DNA of 64,000 nucleotides from Candidatus Sulfotelmatobacter sp. (GCA_036500765.1 DASYBM010000011.1:248001-312000), one strand, 5' to 3'; counted from the stretch's first letter, positions 53,725 to 62,455 are shown. Notes: generated by a model not told the origin, from the letters alone. Translations and numbers: made by a program.

Positions 53725-54144
53725 TTACTTTTTTTCTGCAAGCTGTTCGCGCATCCGTTGATCCTGTTTCTTCAACTCGGGCGTCAGGTTCTCGCCGAAA
53801 TCCGCCGCCTCAAACACCGGACGAATCTCGATTTCAGTCCCACCATCAAACGGAGCCCGCTTCAGCCACTCCACCGCTTCGTCAATCGAGCGCACTTGCC
53901 ACAGCCAATACCCGGCAATCAGTTCTTTGGTTTCGGCGAATGGCCCGTCGATTACGGTCCGCTTCTCGCCTGAAAACTTCACCCTCTTGCCCTTCGAGCT
54001 AGGATGCAATCCGTCGCCCGCGAGCATGATGCCAGCTTTTACGAGCTCCTGGTTATATTTCCCCATGTGGGTCAGCAGTTCCTTGCTGGGCAGCACGCCG
54101 GCCTCCGACTCCCGGTTTGCTTTTACGATGACCATGACTCTCAT
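53725..54144 (-). CDS. DGPF/YCII-domain protein
   Basis: A 139-residue paralogue of the gene at 53202. It starts MRVMVIVKANRESEAG and contains LAGDGLHPSSKGKRVKFSG and VIDGPFAETKELIAGYWLWQV. The C-terminal tail is charged. It is the first gene of the DGPF-DGPF-ECF42 unit on the minus strand. A 7-bp inverted repeat AGTAACC/GGTTACT spans its stop codon and the following bases. Upstream is the first of the two matching ECF-type promoters. Confidence 0.9.
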   Translation of the reverse strand: MRVMVIVKANRESEAGVLPSKELLTHMGKYNQELVKAGIMLAGDGLHPSSKGKRVKFSGEKRTVIDGPFAETKELIAGYWLWQVRSIDEAVEWLKRAPFDGGTEIEIRPVFEAADFGENLTPELKKQDQRMREQLAEKK

Positions 54145-54208
54145 TGCTATATCTCCTAATTTCTAATTTGAGCGGGCTTGGTTTCGATGCAAGATCCCGT
54201 CTCTATTT

Positions 54209-54239
54209 ATACGTCGAACGAAGAATCCCGGAATCGACA
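54209..54239 (-). promoter_or_regulatory. Probable ECF42 promoter upstream of the first DGPF gene
   Basis: TGTCGA-N17-CGACGTAT on the minus strand, then AAATAGA. It is the twin of the element at 53665-53695. The gene start is 65 bases downstream. Confidence 0.7.
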
Positions 54240-54337
54240 GGCCTGGATTCAACGGCTATGAATGACATCCTTTCCGGCCGTGCCCTTTGGTCGGCTCTAA
54301 TCCGGTCTTAACTGCTGCTGTCCCGCCAACGCGGGGT

Positions 54338-54343
54338 TATAAT
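54338..54343 (+). promoter_or_regulatory. -10 box of greA
   Basis: A perfect TATAAT, 21 bases before the greA ATG at 54365. It would give a leader of about 15 nt. The -35 region is not clear. Confidence 0.5.
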
Positions 54344-54364
54344 CTCTAAGTTGTGGGTTAATGA

Positions 54365-54865
54365 ATGACAGAGCTCATCAAACGAAAACTACAGGAAGAG
54401 ATCAACGCGCTCGAACACGAACTGATCCACGAGCTTCCCAAGGAAATCAAAAAGGCCGCCGCGCTCGGCGATCTCAGCGAGAACGCCGAATATCATATGG
54501 CCAAGCAGCGCCAGGAGTTCGTCAAGGCGCGCGTTCGCCAGCTAGGCAAGCGCCTCGCCGAGTTGTCCATGATCAACATGAACAACATTCCCCATGACCG
54601 CGTGGGCCTCGGTTCTACGATCAAAGTTTTCGACAATACTAAGAACGAGGAGATTGAGTACAAGCTCGTGACCAGCGAGGAATCCGACGTAGCCACAGGA
54701 AAAATCTCCACCACCTCGCCCATCGGCCGCGCGCTTCTCAATAAAAAGGTCGGGGACGAAGTCATCGTCGTCTCCCCCAACGGCAAACGCGAACTCGAAA
54801 TCCTGAAGCTGAGCACCATCCACGACGAAATCAACGGCGAAGCCCCGAAAGAGGCCGAAGCCTAA
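54365..54865 (+). CDS. greA: Transcription elongation factor GreA
   Basis: A 166-residue factor that rescues backtracked RNA polymerase by stimulating transcript cleavage. The N-terminal coiled coil carries the acidic tip AALGDLSENAEYHMAK, with the two catalytic acidic residues in GDLSEN. The C-terminal FKBP-like domain follows, with GSTIKVFDNTKNEEIEYKLV, ISTTSPIGRALLNKKVGDEV and ELEILKLSTI. The last base of its TAA is the A of the next gene's ATG, so the two are translationally coupled. Confidence 0.96.
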   Translation: MTELIKRKLQEEINALEHELIHELPKEIKKAAALGDLSENAEYHMAKQRQEFVKARVRQLGKRLAELSMINMNNIPHDRVGLGSTIKVFDNTKNEEIEYKLVTSEESDVATGKISTTSPIGRALLNKKVGDEVIVVSPNGKRELEILKLSTIHDEINGEAPKEAEA

Positions 54866-55551
54866 TGTCAGCCAGCTCGCCGAACCCAAGCCGACCATCT
54901 CCAAGCAGATCATCTCTTAGTTGGACCAGCGCCTTCGGCCGCGCCTGCGGAGTTCTGCTCGACACCATCGTCCGCTGGCTCGCGCTTTCCCGCATCAATC
55001 CCAACGTCCTAACCTTCATGGGATTGGTCGTCAACACGTGGGCCGCCATCCTGTTCGGCTCGGCCAACGCGAGCAACCAGAAGCGCATGTTCATTTACGC
55101 CGGCCTGGTGATTATCTTTTCCGGCTTCTTCGATCTGGTCGACGGCCAAGTCGCCCGGGCCACCAACCGCGTCACTCGCTTCGGAGGCTTCTTCGATTCG
55201 GTGGTCGACCGCTACAGCGACGCCTCTCAATTCTTGGGCCTGCTCGTCTTCTACGCCCGCGGCGGACGCTTCTTCTACGTCGTCCTCGCCGCCTTCGTCA
55301 TGATCAGCGCCATCATGGTCAGCTACACCCGAGCCCGCGCCGAATCTCTGATCCCCTCGTGTCGCGTGGGATTTATGGAGCGACCCGAACGTCTGGTCCT
55401 CGTAATCCTCGGAGCTCTGTTGAACCGCATGGCCCCAGTCCTATGGGTAATCGCAGTACTAAGCACAATCACAGTAATCCACCGCATGCGCTACACCTGG
55501 ACGAGGACGCAAGACCCACCAGCCTCGCTGAACGCCGGCCAAGCCGCGTAA
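54865..55551 (+). CDS. CDP-alcohol phosphatidyltransferase
   Basis: An integral-membrane phospholipid synthase of 228 residues. The family signature DGx2ARx8Gx3Dx3D is present in the stretch DGQVARATN followed by GGFFDSVVDRYSDA, carrying the metal-binding aspartates. About six hydrophobic segments surround it. Whether it makes phosphatidylinositol-, glycerol- or serine-type lipids cannot be read. The ATG overlaps the greA stop. Confidence 0.9.
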   Translation: MSASSPNPSRPSPSRSSLSWTSAFGRACGVLLDTIVRWLALSRINPNVLTFMGLVVNTWAAILFGSANASNQKRMFIYAGLVIIFSGFFDLVDGQVARATNRVTRFGGFFDSVVDRYSDASQFLGLLVFYARGGRFFYVVLAAFVMISAIMVSYTRARAESLIPSCRVGFMERPERLVLVILGALLNRMAPVLWVIAVLSTITVIHRMRYTWTRTQDPPASLNAGQAA

Positions 55552-55586
55552 GATTGTGTAGAAACCGATGCATGAGTCAGACATTT

Positions 55587-56009
55587 CTAAGTGGTTACAA
55601 TTTTGAGGGCAGGGAACGCGGCACGATAAAGCCCTTCGTCGAGGGTTAGCAGCGAGCAGTTGTGCCTGGCGGCGTAGGCGCCGATCAAGAAGTCGGCGAG
55701 AATGCGGCGTGGGCCGTCTTCGCGCTGTTTTCGCCGTCGCGCTGCATAAGCCTGGAATGCTTCACCAGCCAACCGCCATACGCGCTCTTCGAATTCCCAA
55801 TCCACCCTCACGCTGGTCTCGCGAAAGAATCCATCCAGAAATGACTCAGTACGTCCGGCAAAGGCCATCAATTCCGCATAAACGGGCGCGGGTACGACCA
55901 TGCTCCCGCGCGCCAGGGCGGTATCCAATGCAGCCTGCGAGCGTGCATTCAGGGCATCGTCGGGATCCCAAAGAGCAGCAATCACGTTAGTGTCTACAAC
56001 GGTAGTCAT
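55587..56009 (-). CDS. PIN-domain toxin, VapC type
   Basis: A 140-residue PIN-domain ribonuclease, probably the toxin of a type II toxin-antitoxin pair. Acidic active-site residues: Asp in TVVDTNVIAAL, Glu in PVYAELMAF, Asp in RRILADFLIGAYA and Asp in SLLTLDEGLY. Its start overlaps the antitoxin stop by four bases (ATGA), the usual vapBC arrangement. Confidence 0.9.
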   Translation of the reverse strand: MTTVVDTNVIAALWDPDDALNARSQAALDTALARGSMVVPAPVYAELMAFAGRTESFLDGFFRETSVRVDWEFEERVWRLAGEAFQAYAARRRKQREDGPRRILADFLIGAYAARHNCSLLTLDEGLYRAAFPALKIVTT

Positions 56010-56245
56010 TGGCCGCGAAGTTCACGGATTGCCCGCAGAATGGCCTTCCTGCCGGAGCCCCCATTTCCGTTTCCTATTCCTCGATACGGCGCAAACGGGC
56101 TCTTCTTGCGGACCGGGCGCACATTGGCACGGGCGCCGCTGGTCTCGAAGACGAGGTGGTCGCCAGGCTTTACGCCCAGGAACTTTCGGATTTCGTGAGG
56201 CACGGTGATTTGCCCCTTGCTGGTAATTCGCGCTTGTTTCTGCAT
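56006..56245 (-). CDS. AbrB/MazE-type antitoxin, VapB
   Basis: A 79-residue DNA-binding antitoxin. The N-terminal swapped-hairpin AbrB domain reads QARITSKGQITVPHEIRKFLGVKPGDHLVF; the C-terminal half, which would bind the toxin, is basic and Gly-rich (RKKSPFAPYRGIGNGNGGSG). The ATG at 56245 has AAGGAG about eleven bases upstream; the frame extends 16 codons upstream to 56293. It probably represses its own operon. Confidence 0.9.
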   Translation of the reverse strand: MQKQARITSKGQITVPHEIRKFLGVKPGDHLVFETSGARANVRPVRKKSPFAPYRGIGNGNGGSGRKAILRAIRELRGQ

Positions 56246-56348
56246 CTTAAGCTTGCTCCTTACCTTATTGTACATCTCCTTACTCCGATGCAATGGACTC
56301 GTTCAATGCTATCCTATCCCATCGCATCCCGATTTCTGAGGACCACTC

Positions 56349-57314
56349 TTGCCGACTGATTCCGTTCTTGTCGTTCACGGCGGCGCGTGGGCCATGCCCG
56401 ACGACATGGTTGACGCCCACATTCAGGGTGTGACCAACGCGCTGGCTGCGGGATGGCGCGTGCTCGAGCGGGGCGGCTCCGCGCTCGACGCCGTCGAGGA
56501 AGCCGTTGTCATCATGGAAGACGACGAGACCTTCGACGCCGGCCGCGGCAGCTTCTTGAATCGCGACGGTAAAGTGCAGCTCGACGCCCTGATCATGGAC
56601 GGCGCCACGCTTCGCACCGGCGGCGTGGGCTGTGTAGAGCGCTTGCGCAATCCCGTGCGCGCCGCGCGCAAGATTCTCAGCGAGAGCCCGCACGTTTATT
56701 TTGTGGCCGAAGGTGCGGAGCGGTTTGCCGCCGAGCACGGCATTGAACTGTGCCGGAACGAGGATCTAATTATTCCGCGCGAGGTCGAGCGCCTGCGGGA
56801 ATATCAGGCGAACATCCCCACTCTAGCGGCAAAAGACGCGGCTAGAATGGGCCACCCGATGGGAAGCGAAATGTTCGAGGGCGCGCATGATCCCACGATT
56901 TCACACGACACTGTCGGTGCCGTCGCGCTCGACTGTAATGGCAGCATCGCCGCCGCCACTTCGACCGGAGGCACTCTGAACAAGGCTCCCGGACGCCTCG
57001 GCGACTCCTCGCTGATCGGCTGCGGCTGCTACGCGAACAACGAAAGCGCCGCGGTTTCGACCACCGGATGGGGCGAGCCCATCATGAAGCTGGTGCTGGC
57101 CAAGTGGACCGCCGACCGCATCTCCGCAGGCAATCTGCCGGAGTGGTCCGCACAGGAAGCAATGAACTATCTGAAGCAGCGCCTGAACGGCCACGGCGGA
57201 ATCATTGTGCTCAATCCCGCAGGCCACATCGGCATCGCCCACAACACACCCCGTATGGCTTGGGCGTATAGAACGACGAAAAAGCAAGACGCAGGCGTCC
57301 TCCGCGACTCTTAA
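56349..57314 (+). CDS. Isoaspartyl peptidase / L-asparaginase (Ntn hydrolase)
   Basis: A 321-residue Ntn-hydrolase precursor that cleaves itself to expose an N-terminal threonine. The nucleophile is Thr188 in SHDTVGAVALDCNGSIAAATSTGG-type sequence (HDTVG). Other landmarks are LVVHGGAWAMP, ALDAVEEAV, FDAGRGSFLNRDGKVQLDA and the substrate-binding RLGDSSLIGCG. It degrades beta-aspartyl peptides and asparagine. The start is TTG with GAGGA six bases upstream. Confidence 0.93.
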   Translation: MPTDSVLVVHGGAWAMPDDMVDAHIQGVTNALAAGWRVLERGGSALDAVEEAVVIMEDDETFDAGRGSFLNRDGKVQLDALIMDGATLRTGGVGCVERLRNPVRAARKILSESPHVYFVAEGAERFAAEHGIELCRNEDLIIPREVERLREYQANIPTLAAKDAARMGHPMGSEMFEGAHDPTISHDTVGAVALDCNGSIAAATSTGGTLNKAPGRLGDSSLIGCGCYANNESAAVSTTGWGEPIMKLVLAKWTADRISAGNLPEWSAQEAMNYLKQRLNGHGGIIVLNPAGHIGIAHNTPRMAWAYRTTKKQDAGVLRDS

Positions 57315-57400
57315 GCTTCTGCTAAAGAAAGTTCAATGCAACAATCCGGTTACCTTGGTCAATTGCGGCGTCTAACCCGCGGTGTTGTAATCGCCACGCG

Positions 57401-58219
57401 ATGATATCCACGCACCCATGTCCGAAGTGCGGAGTCGTTCTGGTGGATGCGGCAGCAGCGTGCCCCGCCTGCGGAGCGAAGCCCGTCCGGCCGTCCGCCG
57501 CAAAGTACGGGATCGCACTGTTTCAGATCGCCGTATCATCCATATTTATGGTTATCTTCCACTTTCCGCGCTTCATGATCGTGATCTTTGGAGGAGTGAT
57601 CCTGCTGGCGACAATATTGTCCAGCCACTTTCAGGCTAATAGAGCAGCCGTCAAAGTTTCCCAGCAGCCGGTCTCGCGCCCATTTTTATTTCGCATTCTC
57701 AGTCTCCTGATTGCGCTGCTCTCGCTTGCCTTCGTTGCGACCTTGGTATTCGGTCTTGCGATCTTTATGAATGCCTGGATGCGCTGGCACCAATACGAAG
57801 GCGCAACCTACCATCGCAGCGACTTCCAGGTCGAGGAGGTCTACTATCAGAGACACGGTAAGGGTACAGACATCTATGCCAAAGGCATCGTCGAGGGCAA
57901 GCGCGAAACGATGAATCTGGTGCCTTTTCTGGATGAAAAGCCACGTAATCAGGCGGAACTCGATGAGCAGGTTCCCGTCGGAACATCGATTCCGATCTAT
58001 TTTTTCCCGGAGATGAAAGGCCGCGCCCGGGTGCAGGTCTACCGCGAAATCGCGCCCGCCGACGAGAGCCGGCAAACCGCAATGGACGCGTTCAAGTATG
58101 GCCTGGGCGGCCTCGCGCTGAACGCCGGAATCATCTTCATTCTGCTGCGCCTTCGGCGGCTTTGTCTCCACGATACAAATGCCGCTTTTCCTCGAGCCGG
58201 CATGCAGCCCATCCACTAA
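57401..58219 (+). CDS. Membrane protein with N-terminal zinc ribbon and DUF3592-like domain
   Basis: A 272-residue protein. The N-terminus has two CxxC pairs (CPKCGVVLVDAAAACPACG), a zinc ribbon. Two or three membrane helices follow (IALFQIAVSSIFMVIFHF, FMIVIFGGVILLATIL, LLIALLSLAFVATLVFGLAIF), then an extracytoplasmic beta-rich domain (about 135-225) like DUF3592 (VEEVYYQRHGKGTDIYAKGI, VPVGTSIPIYFFPEMKG), and a last helix. The function is unknown. Confidence 0.75.
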   Translation: MISTHPCPKCGVVLVDAAAACPACGAKPVRPSAAKYGIALFQIAVSSIFMVIFHFPRFMIVIFGGVILLATILSSHFQANRAAVKVSQQPVSRPFLFRILSLLIALLSLAFVATLVFGLAIFMNAWMRWHQYEGATYHRSDFQVEEVYYQRHGKGTDIYAKGIVEGKRETMNLVPFLDEKPRNQAELDEQVPVGTSIPIYFFPEMKGRARVQVYREIAPADESRQTAMDAFKYGLGGLALNAGIIFILLRLRRLCLHDTNAAFPRAGMQPIH

Positions 58220-58352
58220 TACGCCTCTGTCGGGGCTTGCTCCAGCAACGCCCGATAATCTTCCGTTCCATCCGTGGACGTCCCTAAGACTTTCCCTCTC
58301 AGAATCGAAGCCGCAACCCGAATGTGTCAGGGTTGGTCCGCCCGTACCAGAT

Positions 58353-58997
58353 TTACAACCAGCCCTTGGTCCGCGCAATTCTGGCCGCTTCGACCCGGTT
58401 GCTCGCGCCCAGTTTGCTGATCGCTTCGGAGAGATAATTTCGCACCGTGCCGTCCGACAAACCTAACTCGCCGGCGATGTCGCAGCTGGCCATCCCTTCG
58501 CCGGCGAGTCGCAATACCTGGCGCTCGCGATCGGTGAGCGGATCCATCTCGCCCCACGCTTCGGTCGCGAGCTCGGGATGAATCACGCGCAGCCCCTGAT
58601 GGACGCGGCGGACGGCGTCGGCGAGTTCTTCGGCGCGCATATCTTTCAGCAGATATCCGGAGGCTCCGGATTCCAGCGCGCGACGCAAATATCCGGAGCG
58701 CGCGAACGTGGTGACGATGACCACGCGTGTGCCGGTCTTCCGGCGCTTCAGTTCTGCCGCCACGTCAAGGCCGCTCAGGTGCGGCATTTCAATGTCAGTG
58801 ATGAAGACATCGGGCTTGTTGGCGAGCACGGCTTCCAGCGCTTCCTTGCCATTACGCGCTCTGGCAATTACGGAAATGTCGCCTTCGATTTCCAGCAGCG
58901 CCGCGAGCGCGCCCAGCACCATCCCCTGGTCCTCGGCAAGAACGACGCGGATGGTTTTACGGCCTTCTTTGACGCTTTCTCTGGAGTGAGGATTCAA
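58353..58997 (-). CDS. NarL/FixJ-type response regulator
   Basis: A 214-residue regulator. The receiver has acidic residues in LAEDQGM and the phosphorylated aspartate in PDVFITDIEMPHLSG; the lysine is in YLLKDMRAEEL. The LuxR-type C-terminal DNA-binding domain reads LTDRERQVLRLAGEGMASCDIAGELGLSDGTVRNYLSEA-like. The start is TTG at 58997, overlapping the TGA of the kinase gene (TTGA). Last gene of a five-gene operon. Confidence 0.93.
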   Translation of the reverse strand: MNPHSRESVKEGRKTIRVVLAEDQGMVLGALAALLEIEGDISVIARARNGKEALEAVLANKPDVFITDIEMPHLSGLDVAAELKRRKTGTRVVIVTTFARSGYLRRALESGASGYLLKDMRAEELADAVRRVHQGLRVIHPELATEAWGEMDPLTDRERQVLRLAGEGMASCDIAGELGLSDGTVRNYLSEAISKLGASNRVEAARIARTKGWL

Positions 58998-60163
58998 GGG
59001 TGGAAACCTTCGTTCTTCGGCGCGATTTCTTTCACGGGGAGCGTGATGGTGAGCGTAGTGCCGGAATCGGTGCTGCGATTCAAGCTGCCACCGAGCATCT
59101 CGACGCGTTCGCGCATGCCACGCAGGCCGTTGCCTTCGCCGTTGGATGTGCCCACGCCATCATCCTGAATTTGCAGCCGGCAGGAACCATTCTGCTGCTC
59201 CAGGCGCAAGCGGCAATTCCGGGCCTGCGCGTGACGGACAACGTTGGTGACAGCCTCGCGTACCGCCAGCGACAGCACACTTTCCTGCACAGCTGGGAGT
59301 TTCATCGTGCTCGCCGCGTCGCACTGCACGGTCAGGCCGGCGGTCTCGAGCGTGGTCTTGGCTTGCGCCAGTTCCGCGACCAGGCCTTGCGAACGGTATC
59401 CGCGAATGGCGTCGCGCACATCGGTCAAAGCCTGCCGCGAAATCTGCTCCACTTCGCGGATTTCTTTTCCGGCGCGCTGCGGATCGCGATCGATCAGTTT
59501 GCCGGCAAGCTCCGACTTCAATGTGATCACCGATAACGTGTGCCCTAGTACATCGTGCAGATCGCGCGCAATGCGCTCGCGCTCGGCCATCTTGGCCAGA
59601 TGCTCGATTTCGTCGTTCGCCTTGCGCAGGCGGCGGTTCATGCGGTTGCGCTCGGCGAAAAAGGTATTCCCCGCGCCGATGAACACGGGGAAGAGCGCTA
59701 TCCAAAATAATTGCCAGCCGCGGACATGCAGCAGCAATCCCTCGATGGCGCCCGTGGCTCCAATCGTGAGTAACCCCACGACAGCGGCAGTCTGACTATC
59801 CACACTAAACGGCAACATGGCAGCCGCGAAAATAAAGAACGTGCATCCGCCGTTGTTGAAGGGCAGAAACACGATCCCGAGCACCATCATGCCGACGACG
59901 TGCGCCAGAGCCCGAGGATGTTCCAGCACGAACAACCCAAAATAGAGACCGAGAAAGACAAGAGCGCCGAGAATATCCACCAGCCATAACCTAAGGCTGG
60001 CGTGGTTCATCACCGGATCAATGAAGAAGAAGCCGAGATAGACCACCCAGAACAAAGGACTCCAGCCGTGATCCCTGTCCCTGAATATTTTCTTCCAAGG
60101 TTTTAATTTCAAGGGACCAGCCGATTCGCACTCGTATGTTCGATCAAACCCCATCAGCGGCAT
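58994..60163 (-). CDS. DesK-type sensor histidine kinase (HisKA_3)
   Basis: A 389-residue inner-membrane kinase, with five or six N-terminal membrane helices (about 33-175). The HisKA_3 dimerisation helix contains ERERIARDLHDVLGHTLSVI, with the phospho-accepting histidine in DLHD. The ATPase domain has REAVTNVVRHAQA (N box), QDDGVG and NGLRGMRERVEMLGG. It belongs to the HPK7 group, like DesK and LiaS, which sense membrane state. It follows the ABC exporter genes and a small membrane protein and is coupled to its regulator. Confidence 0.93.
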   Translation of the reverse strand: MPLMGFDRTYECESAGPLKLKPWKKIFRDRDHGWSPLFWVVYLGFFFIDPVMNHASLRLWLVDILGALVFLGLYFGLFVLEHPRALAHVVGMMVLGIVFLPFNNGGCTFFIFAAAMLPFSVDSQTAAVVGLLTIGATGAIEGLLLHVRGWQLFWIALFPVFIGAGNTFFAERNRMNRRLRKANDEIEHLAKMAERERIARDLHDVLGHTLSVITLKSELAGKLIDRDPQRAGKEIREVEQISRQALTDVRDAIRGYRSQGLVAELAQAKTTLETAGLTVQCDAASTMKLPAVQESVLSLAVREAVTNVVRHAQARNCRLRLEQQNGSCRLQIQDDGVGTSNGEGNGLRGMRERVEMLGGSLNRSTDSGTTLTITLPVKEIAPKNEGFHP

Positions 60164-60227
60164 TCTTTTATTCTGCCTCCCGTAATTTCACCTCAGTATT
60201 CGCATCCCACTATTTTCTCCCTGGCGG

Positions 60228-60389
60228 TCAATTTCGGCCAGTTCTTAGGGTAGGCTTGGCCGCGAACCAGACCAAAAGCGCCGCCGGAATCAGTACAGCG
60301 AGCGACTTCACGCCGCCGAACAAGGCGATAAGTCCGAAGAGAATTAGAAGAGCTGCCCAACTCACCGATTTTTTCGAATTCACGCTCAT
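60228..60389 (-). CDS. Small membrane protein, 53 residues
   Basis: A short open frame between the ABC permease and the kinase. It encodes MSVNSKKSVS, then two hydrophobic stretches (WAALLILFGLIALFGG and LAVLIPAALLVWFAA) and a basic tail KPTLRTGRN: a likely two-helix hairpin membrane protein. The ribosome binding site is weak (GGGA, 8-11 bases upstream). It might act as an accessory sensor of the two-component system, as LiaF-type proteins do, but there is no homology to show this. Confidence 0.55.
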   Translation of the reverse strand: MSVNSKKSVSWAALLILFGLIALFGGVKSLAVLIPAALLVWFAAKPTLRTGRN

Positions 60390-60403
60390 GTGAGAATCCC
60401 AGC

Positions 60404-60478
60404 TTCAAAGTTACAAAGTTTCAGATTGAAGGTTCTCAGAGTCGACGGGTGCTTGAGACCTTGAAACTCTGAGACCTC
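60404..60478. repeat. Inverted repeat with GTTTCA / CTCAGAG words
   Basis: The left arm contains CAAAGTTTCAGATTGAAGG and TCTCAGAG, the right arm CTTGAGACCTTGAAACTCTG and AGACCTC. It sits in the operon between the permease and the small membrane protein. The words resemble those upstream of rpsB (44107-44182). Confidence 0.55.
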
Positions 60479-60483
60479 AAACC

Positions 60484-61299
60484 TTACCCGTACATTTTGT
60501 CCTGATCGCGATGGAAGCCGATGCGCGCTACGCCGAGGCAGATCATCGTGAACGCGGCGAGCACTTCCCAATGCGCCGTGTTCGATTCATGCTGTCCGGC
60601 GCCAACGACTCCCAGCGCCAGTTGCGATAAGTGATAAGGCGGCAGGGCGTGCGCGATCTGCCGCACAACTTTTGGCAGGAACATAAACGGCACCCACAAT
60701 CCGCTACAGAAGGACATCGGCAAATAAATAAGGTTGATGGTGGCCGGCGCCGAATTGGGTCCGGTGAAATATCCAAGAGCCAATCCCAATGCGGAAAAAG
60801 GCAAGGAACCGGCGGCCAACGTTCCCAACAGCCTGGCGAAATCGGCGAGCGGCATGCGTACGCCGCCCAAACCAACGCCAAGGGCGAAGAGCGCGAGCAC
60901 AATGATCATGCTGAACGTCATGCTGGTGATGACTTTGGCCGTGAAGTAGGCGAATGGCGGCATGGGGCTGGCGCGCTTCACTTGCAGCCACCCCAGCCCG
61001 CGGTCAGAGGCCAGGCCCGCCGCAGTTCCAAACAGCGAGGCGCCCATCACCCCAAACGTGCCATAGGTTGCGATCAAGTACGCCGGGATCGACGTGCCTC
61101 CGATTGCCTGATGCGAATTGAGTACCAGGCCAAACAATACGTAAAACATGATTGGAAAGCTCAGCACGGACGCGGTGTACATGCGGAGGCGAAGGTTCTT
61201 TAAGAATTCATACTTCGCTTCCTTCATATAAATGGTGGCCGTGTGACGCGGCGTGCGTTCGATTCGCTCGTTGTTCCATGCGATGGATGCGGTACTCAT
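60484..61299 (-). CDS. ABC-2 type transporter permease
   Basis: A 271-residue DrrB/YadH-like permease with six hydrophobic segments (VLSFPIMFYVLFGLVLNS, IATYGTFGVMGASLFGTAAGLA, VITSMTFSMIIVLALFALGVGLGG and others) and the conserved central LPMSFCSGLWVPFMFLP. Such permeases pair with an ABC-2 ATPase to export drugs, lipids or polysaccharides. The ATG has AAGGAG about eight bases upstream. It lies 58 bp after the ATPase gene. Confidence 0.9.
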   Translation of the reverse strand: MSTASIAWNNERIERTPRHTATIYMKEAKYEFLKNLRLRMYTASVLSFPIMFYVLFGLVLNSHQAIGGTSIPAYLIATYGTFGVMGASLFGTAAGLASDRGLGWLQVKRASPMPPFAYFTAKVITSMTFSMIIVLALFALGVGLGGVRMPLADFARLLGTLAAGSLPFSALGLALGYFTGPNSAPATINLIYLPMSFCSGLWVPFMFLPKVVRQIAHALPPYHLSQLALGVVGAGQHESNTAHWEVLAAFTMICLGVARIGFHRDQDKMYG

Positions 61300-61357
61300 T
61301 CTCTTCTCCTTCTTGCTCGCGCACTTGCTGGCTTACCTTTTATGCTCACGTCGACAT

Positions 61358-62323
61358 TCACTTGGAATGATTTCCATTTTGCGCTGTGTCCTGGGTCAGC
61401 GCGAGAAAGGCCTCTTCGAGACCGGCGCTGCTGACCTCAAGGCCGGAAAGACTAGCATCCCGCGTCAACAATTCGCGGACGATCGACTCGGCCTCGACCG
61501 CGTGAAGTTCGACCGCTTCGCGATCTTCCTTTACTTCCGTCACGCCCGGAATTTGTCGCAGAACGCCAATGCTAAGGCTCGTGATGCAGCGAATGCGCTT
61601 GCCGGCGGTTTTGGCTTTGATCTCCGCCGGTGTTCCCTGGGCGATGATTTCGCCCTGATTGATGACGGCGACGCGGTCGGCCAGAGCGTCAGCCTCCTGC
61701 AAGTAATGCGTGGTAAGCAGGACGGTTTTGCCGCGTGTGACCATCTTGCGAATTTCCTCCCACAACATGCGGCGCGCTTCCACGTCGAGCCCGACCGTCG
61801 GTTCATCGAGAAACAGCAAGTCCGGGTCGCCACAAATGGCCAGGGCAAACAGCACGCGCTGCCGCTGGCCGCCAGAAAGGTCGCCAAACTTGCGGTCGCT
61901 CAGCTTCTCGAGACCGGCGGCAGCGAGAATTTCCGCAGGCGCCATCGGTCTCTGGTAATACGATGAAAACAAATCGATGTGCTCGCGGACGCGGAGGGTT
62001 TCCGGAACCCGTCCCACTTGCAACATAGCGCCGGTTCTCATCCGGTTTTCAGGATTCGTGGGGTCGCCGCCGAAAACGCGGGCTTTCCCCGAGTTCGGCT
62101 GTAGCAATCCCAGAAGCAGCTTCACGGCCGTGGTCTTGCCAGCCCCGTTTGGACCGAGCAGAGCCACGACTTCGCCCGCGCGCACCCGAAAATCGACTCC
62201 GCGCAGCGCCCGAACGGTTCCATAGTTCTTGTTTACGCCATCCAGGCTGGCGACGATCAATGCTGAATCCGCCGGTTCGGCGATAGCTTGCCGGTGCTGC
62301 GCAAGCTCTAAAGTTGCGGTCAT
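61358..62323 (-). CDS. ABC-2 type transporter ATP-binding protein
   Basis: ATPase of about 321 residues, similar to DrrA. Walker A is LLGPNGAGKTTAVK, the signature DLSGGQRQRVLFALAI, Walker B LLFLDEPTVGLD and the H-loop VLLTTHYLQEADALADR. The C-terminal extension (about 225-321) is usual for exporter ATPases. The ATG at 62323 has GGGAG seven bases upstream; a TTG two codons earlier is possible. First gene of the ABC/two-component operon. Confidence 0.95.
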   Translation of the reverse strand: MTATLELAQHRQAIAEPADSALIVASLDGVNKNYGTVRALRGVDFRVRAGEVVALLGPNGAGKTTAVKLLLGLLQPNSGKARVFGGDPTNPENRMRTGAMLQVGRVPETLRVREHIDLFSSYYQRPMAPAEILAAAGLEKLSDRKFGDLSGGQRQRVLFALAICGDPDLLFLDEPTVGLDVEARRMLWEEIRKMVTRGKTVLLTTHYLQEADALADRVAVINQGEIIAQGTPAEIKAKTAGKRIRCITSLSIGVLRQIPGVTEVKEDREAVELHAVEAESIVRELLTRDASLSGLEVSSAGLEEAFLALTQDTAQNGNHSK

Positions 62324-62443
62324 TTTCAATCTCCCAGCGGCTTTCGCGCCGTCGGACGGGAATCGTCATATCGTCCCGTCCAGTAATGGCATCATGCGGC
62401 AAGGGAAAAGAGCGCACCAGTGCCATCCATCACGCGGCGAGCG

Positions 62444-62455
62444 TGACAAATGTCA
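62444..62455 (-). promoter_or_regulatory. Palindrome upstream of the ABC/two-component operon
   Basis: TGACAAATGTCA is an inverted repeat (TGACA, two bases, TGTCA) about 120 bp before the ATPase start. It is a candidate binding site for the operon's own LuxR-type regulator. The rest of the 62324-62784 gap carries GC-rich repeats near 62490-62535, the element at 62564-62691 and no gene. Confidence 0.35.
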
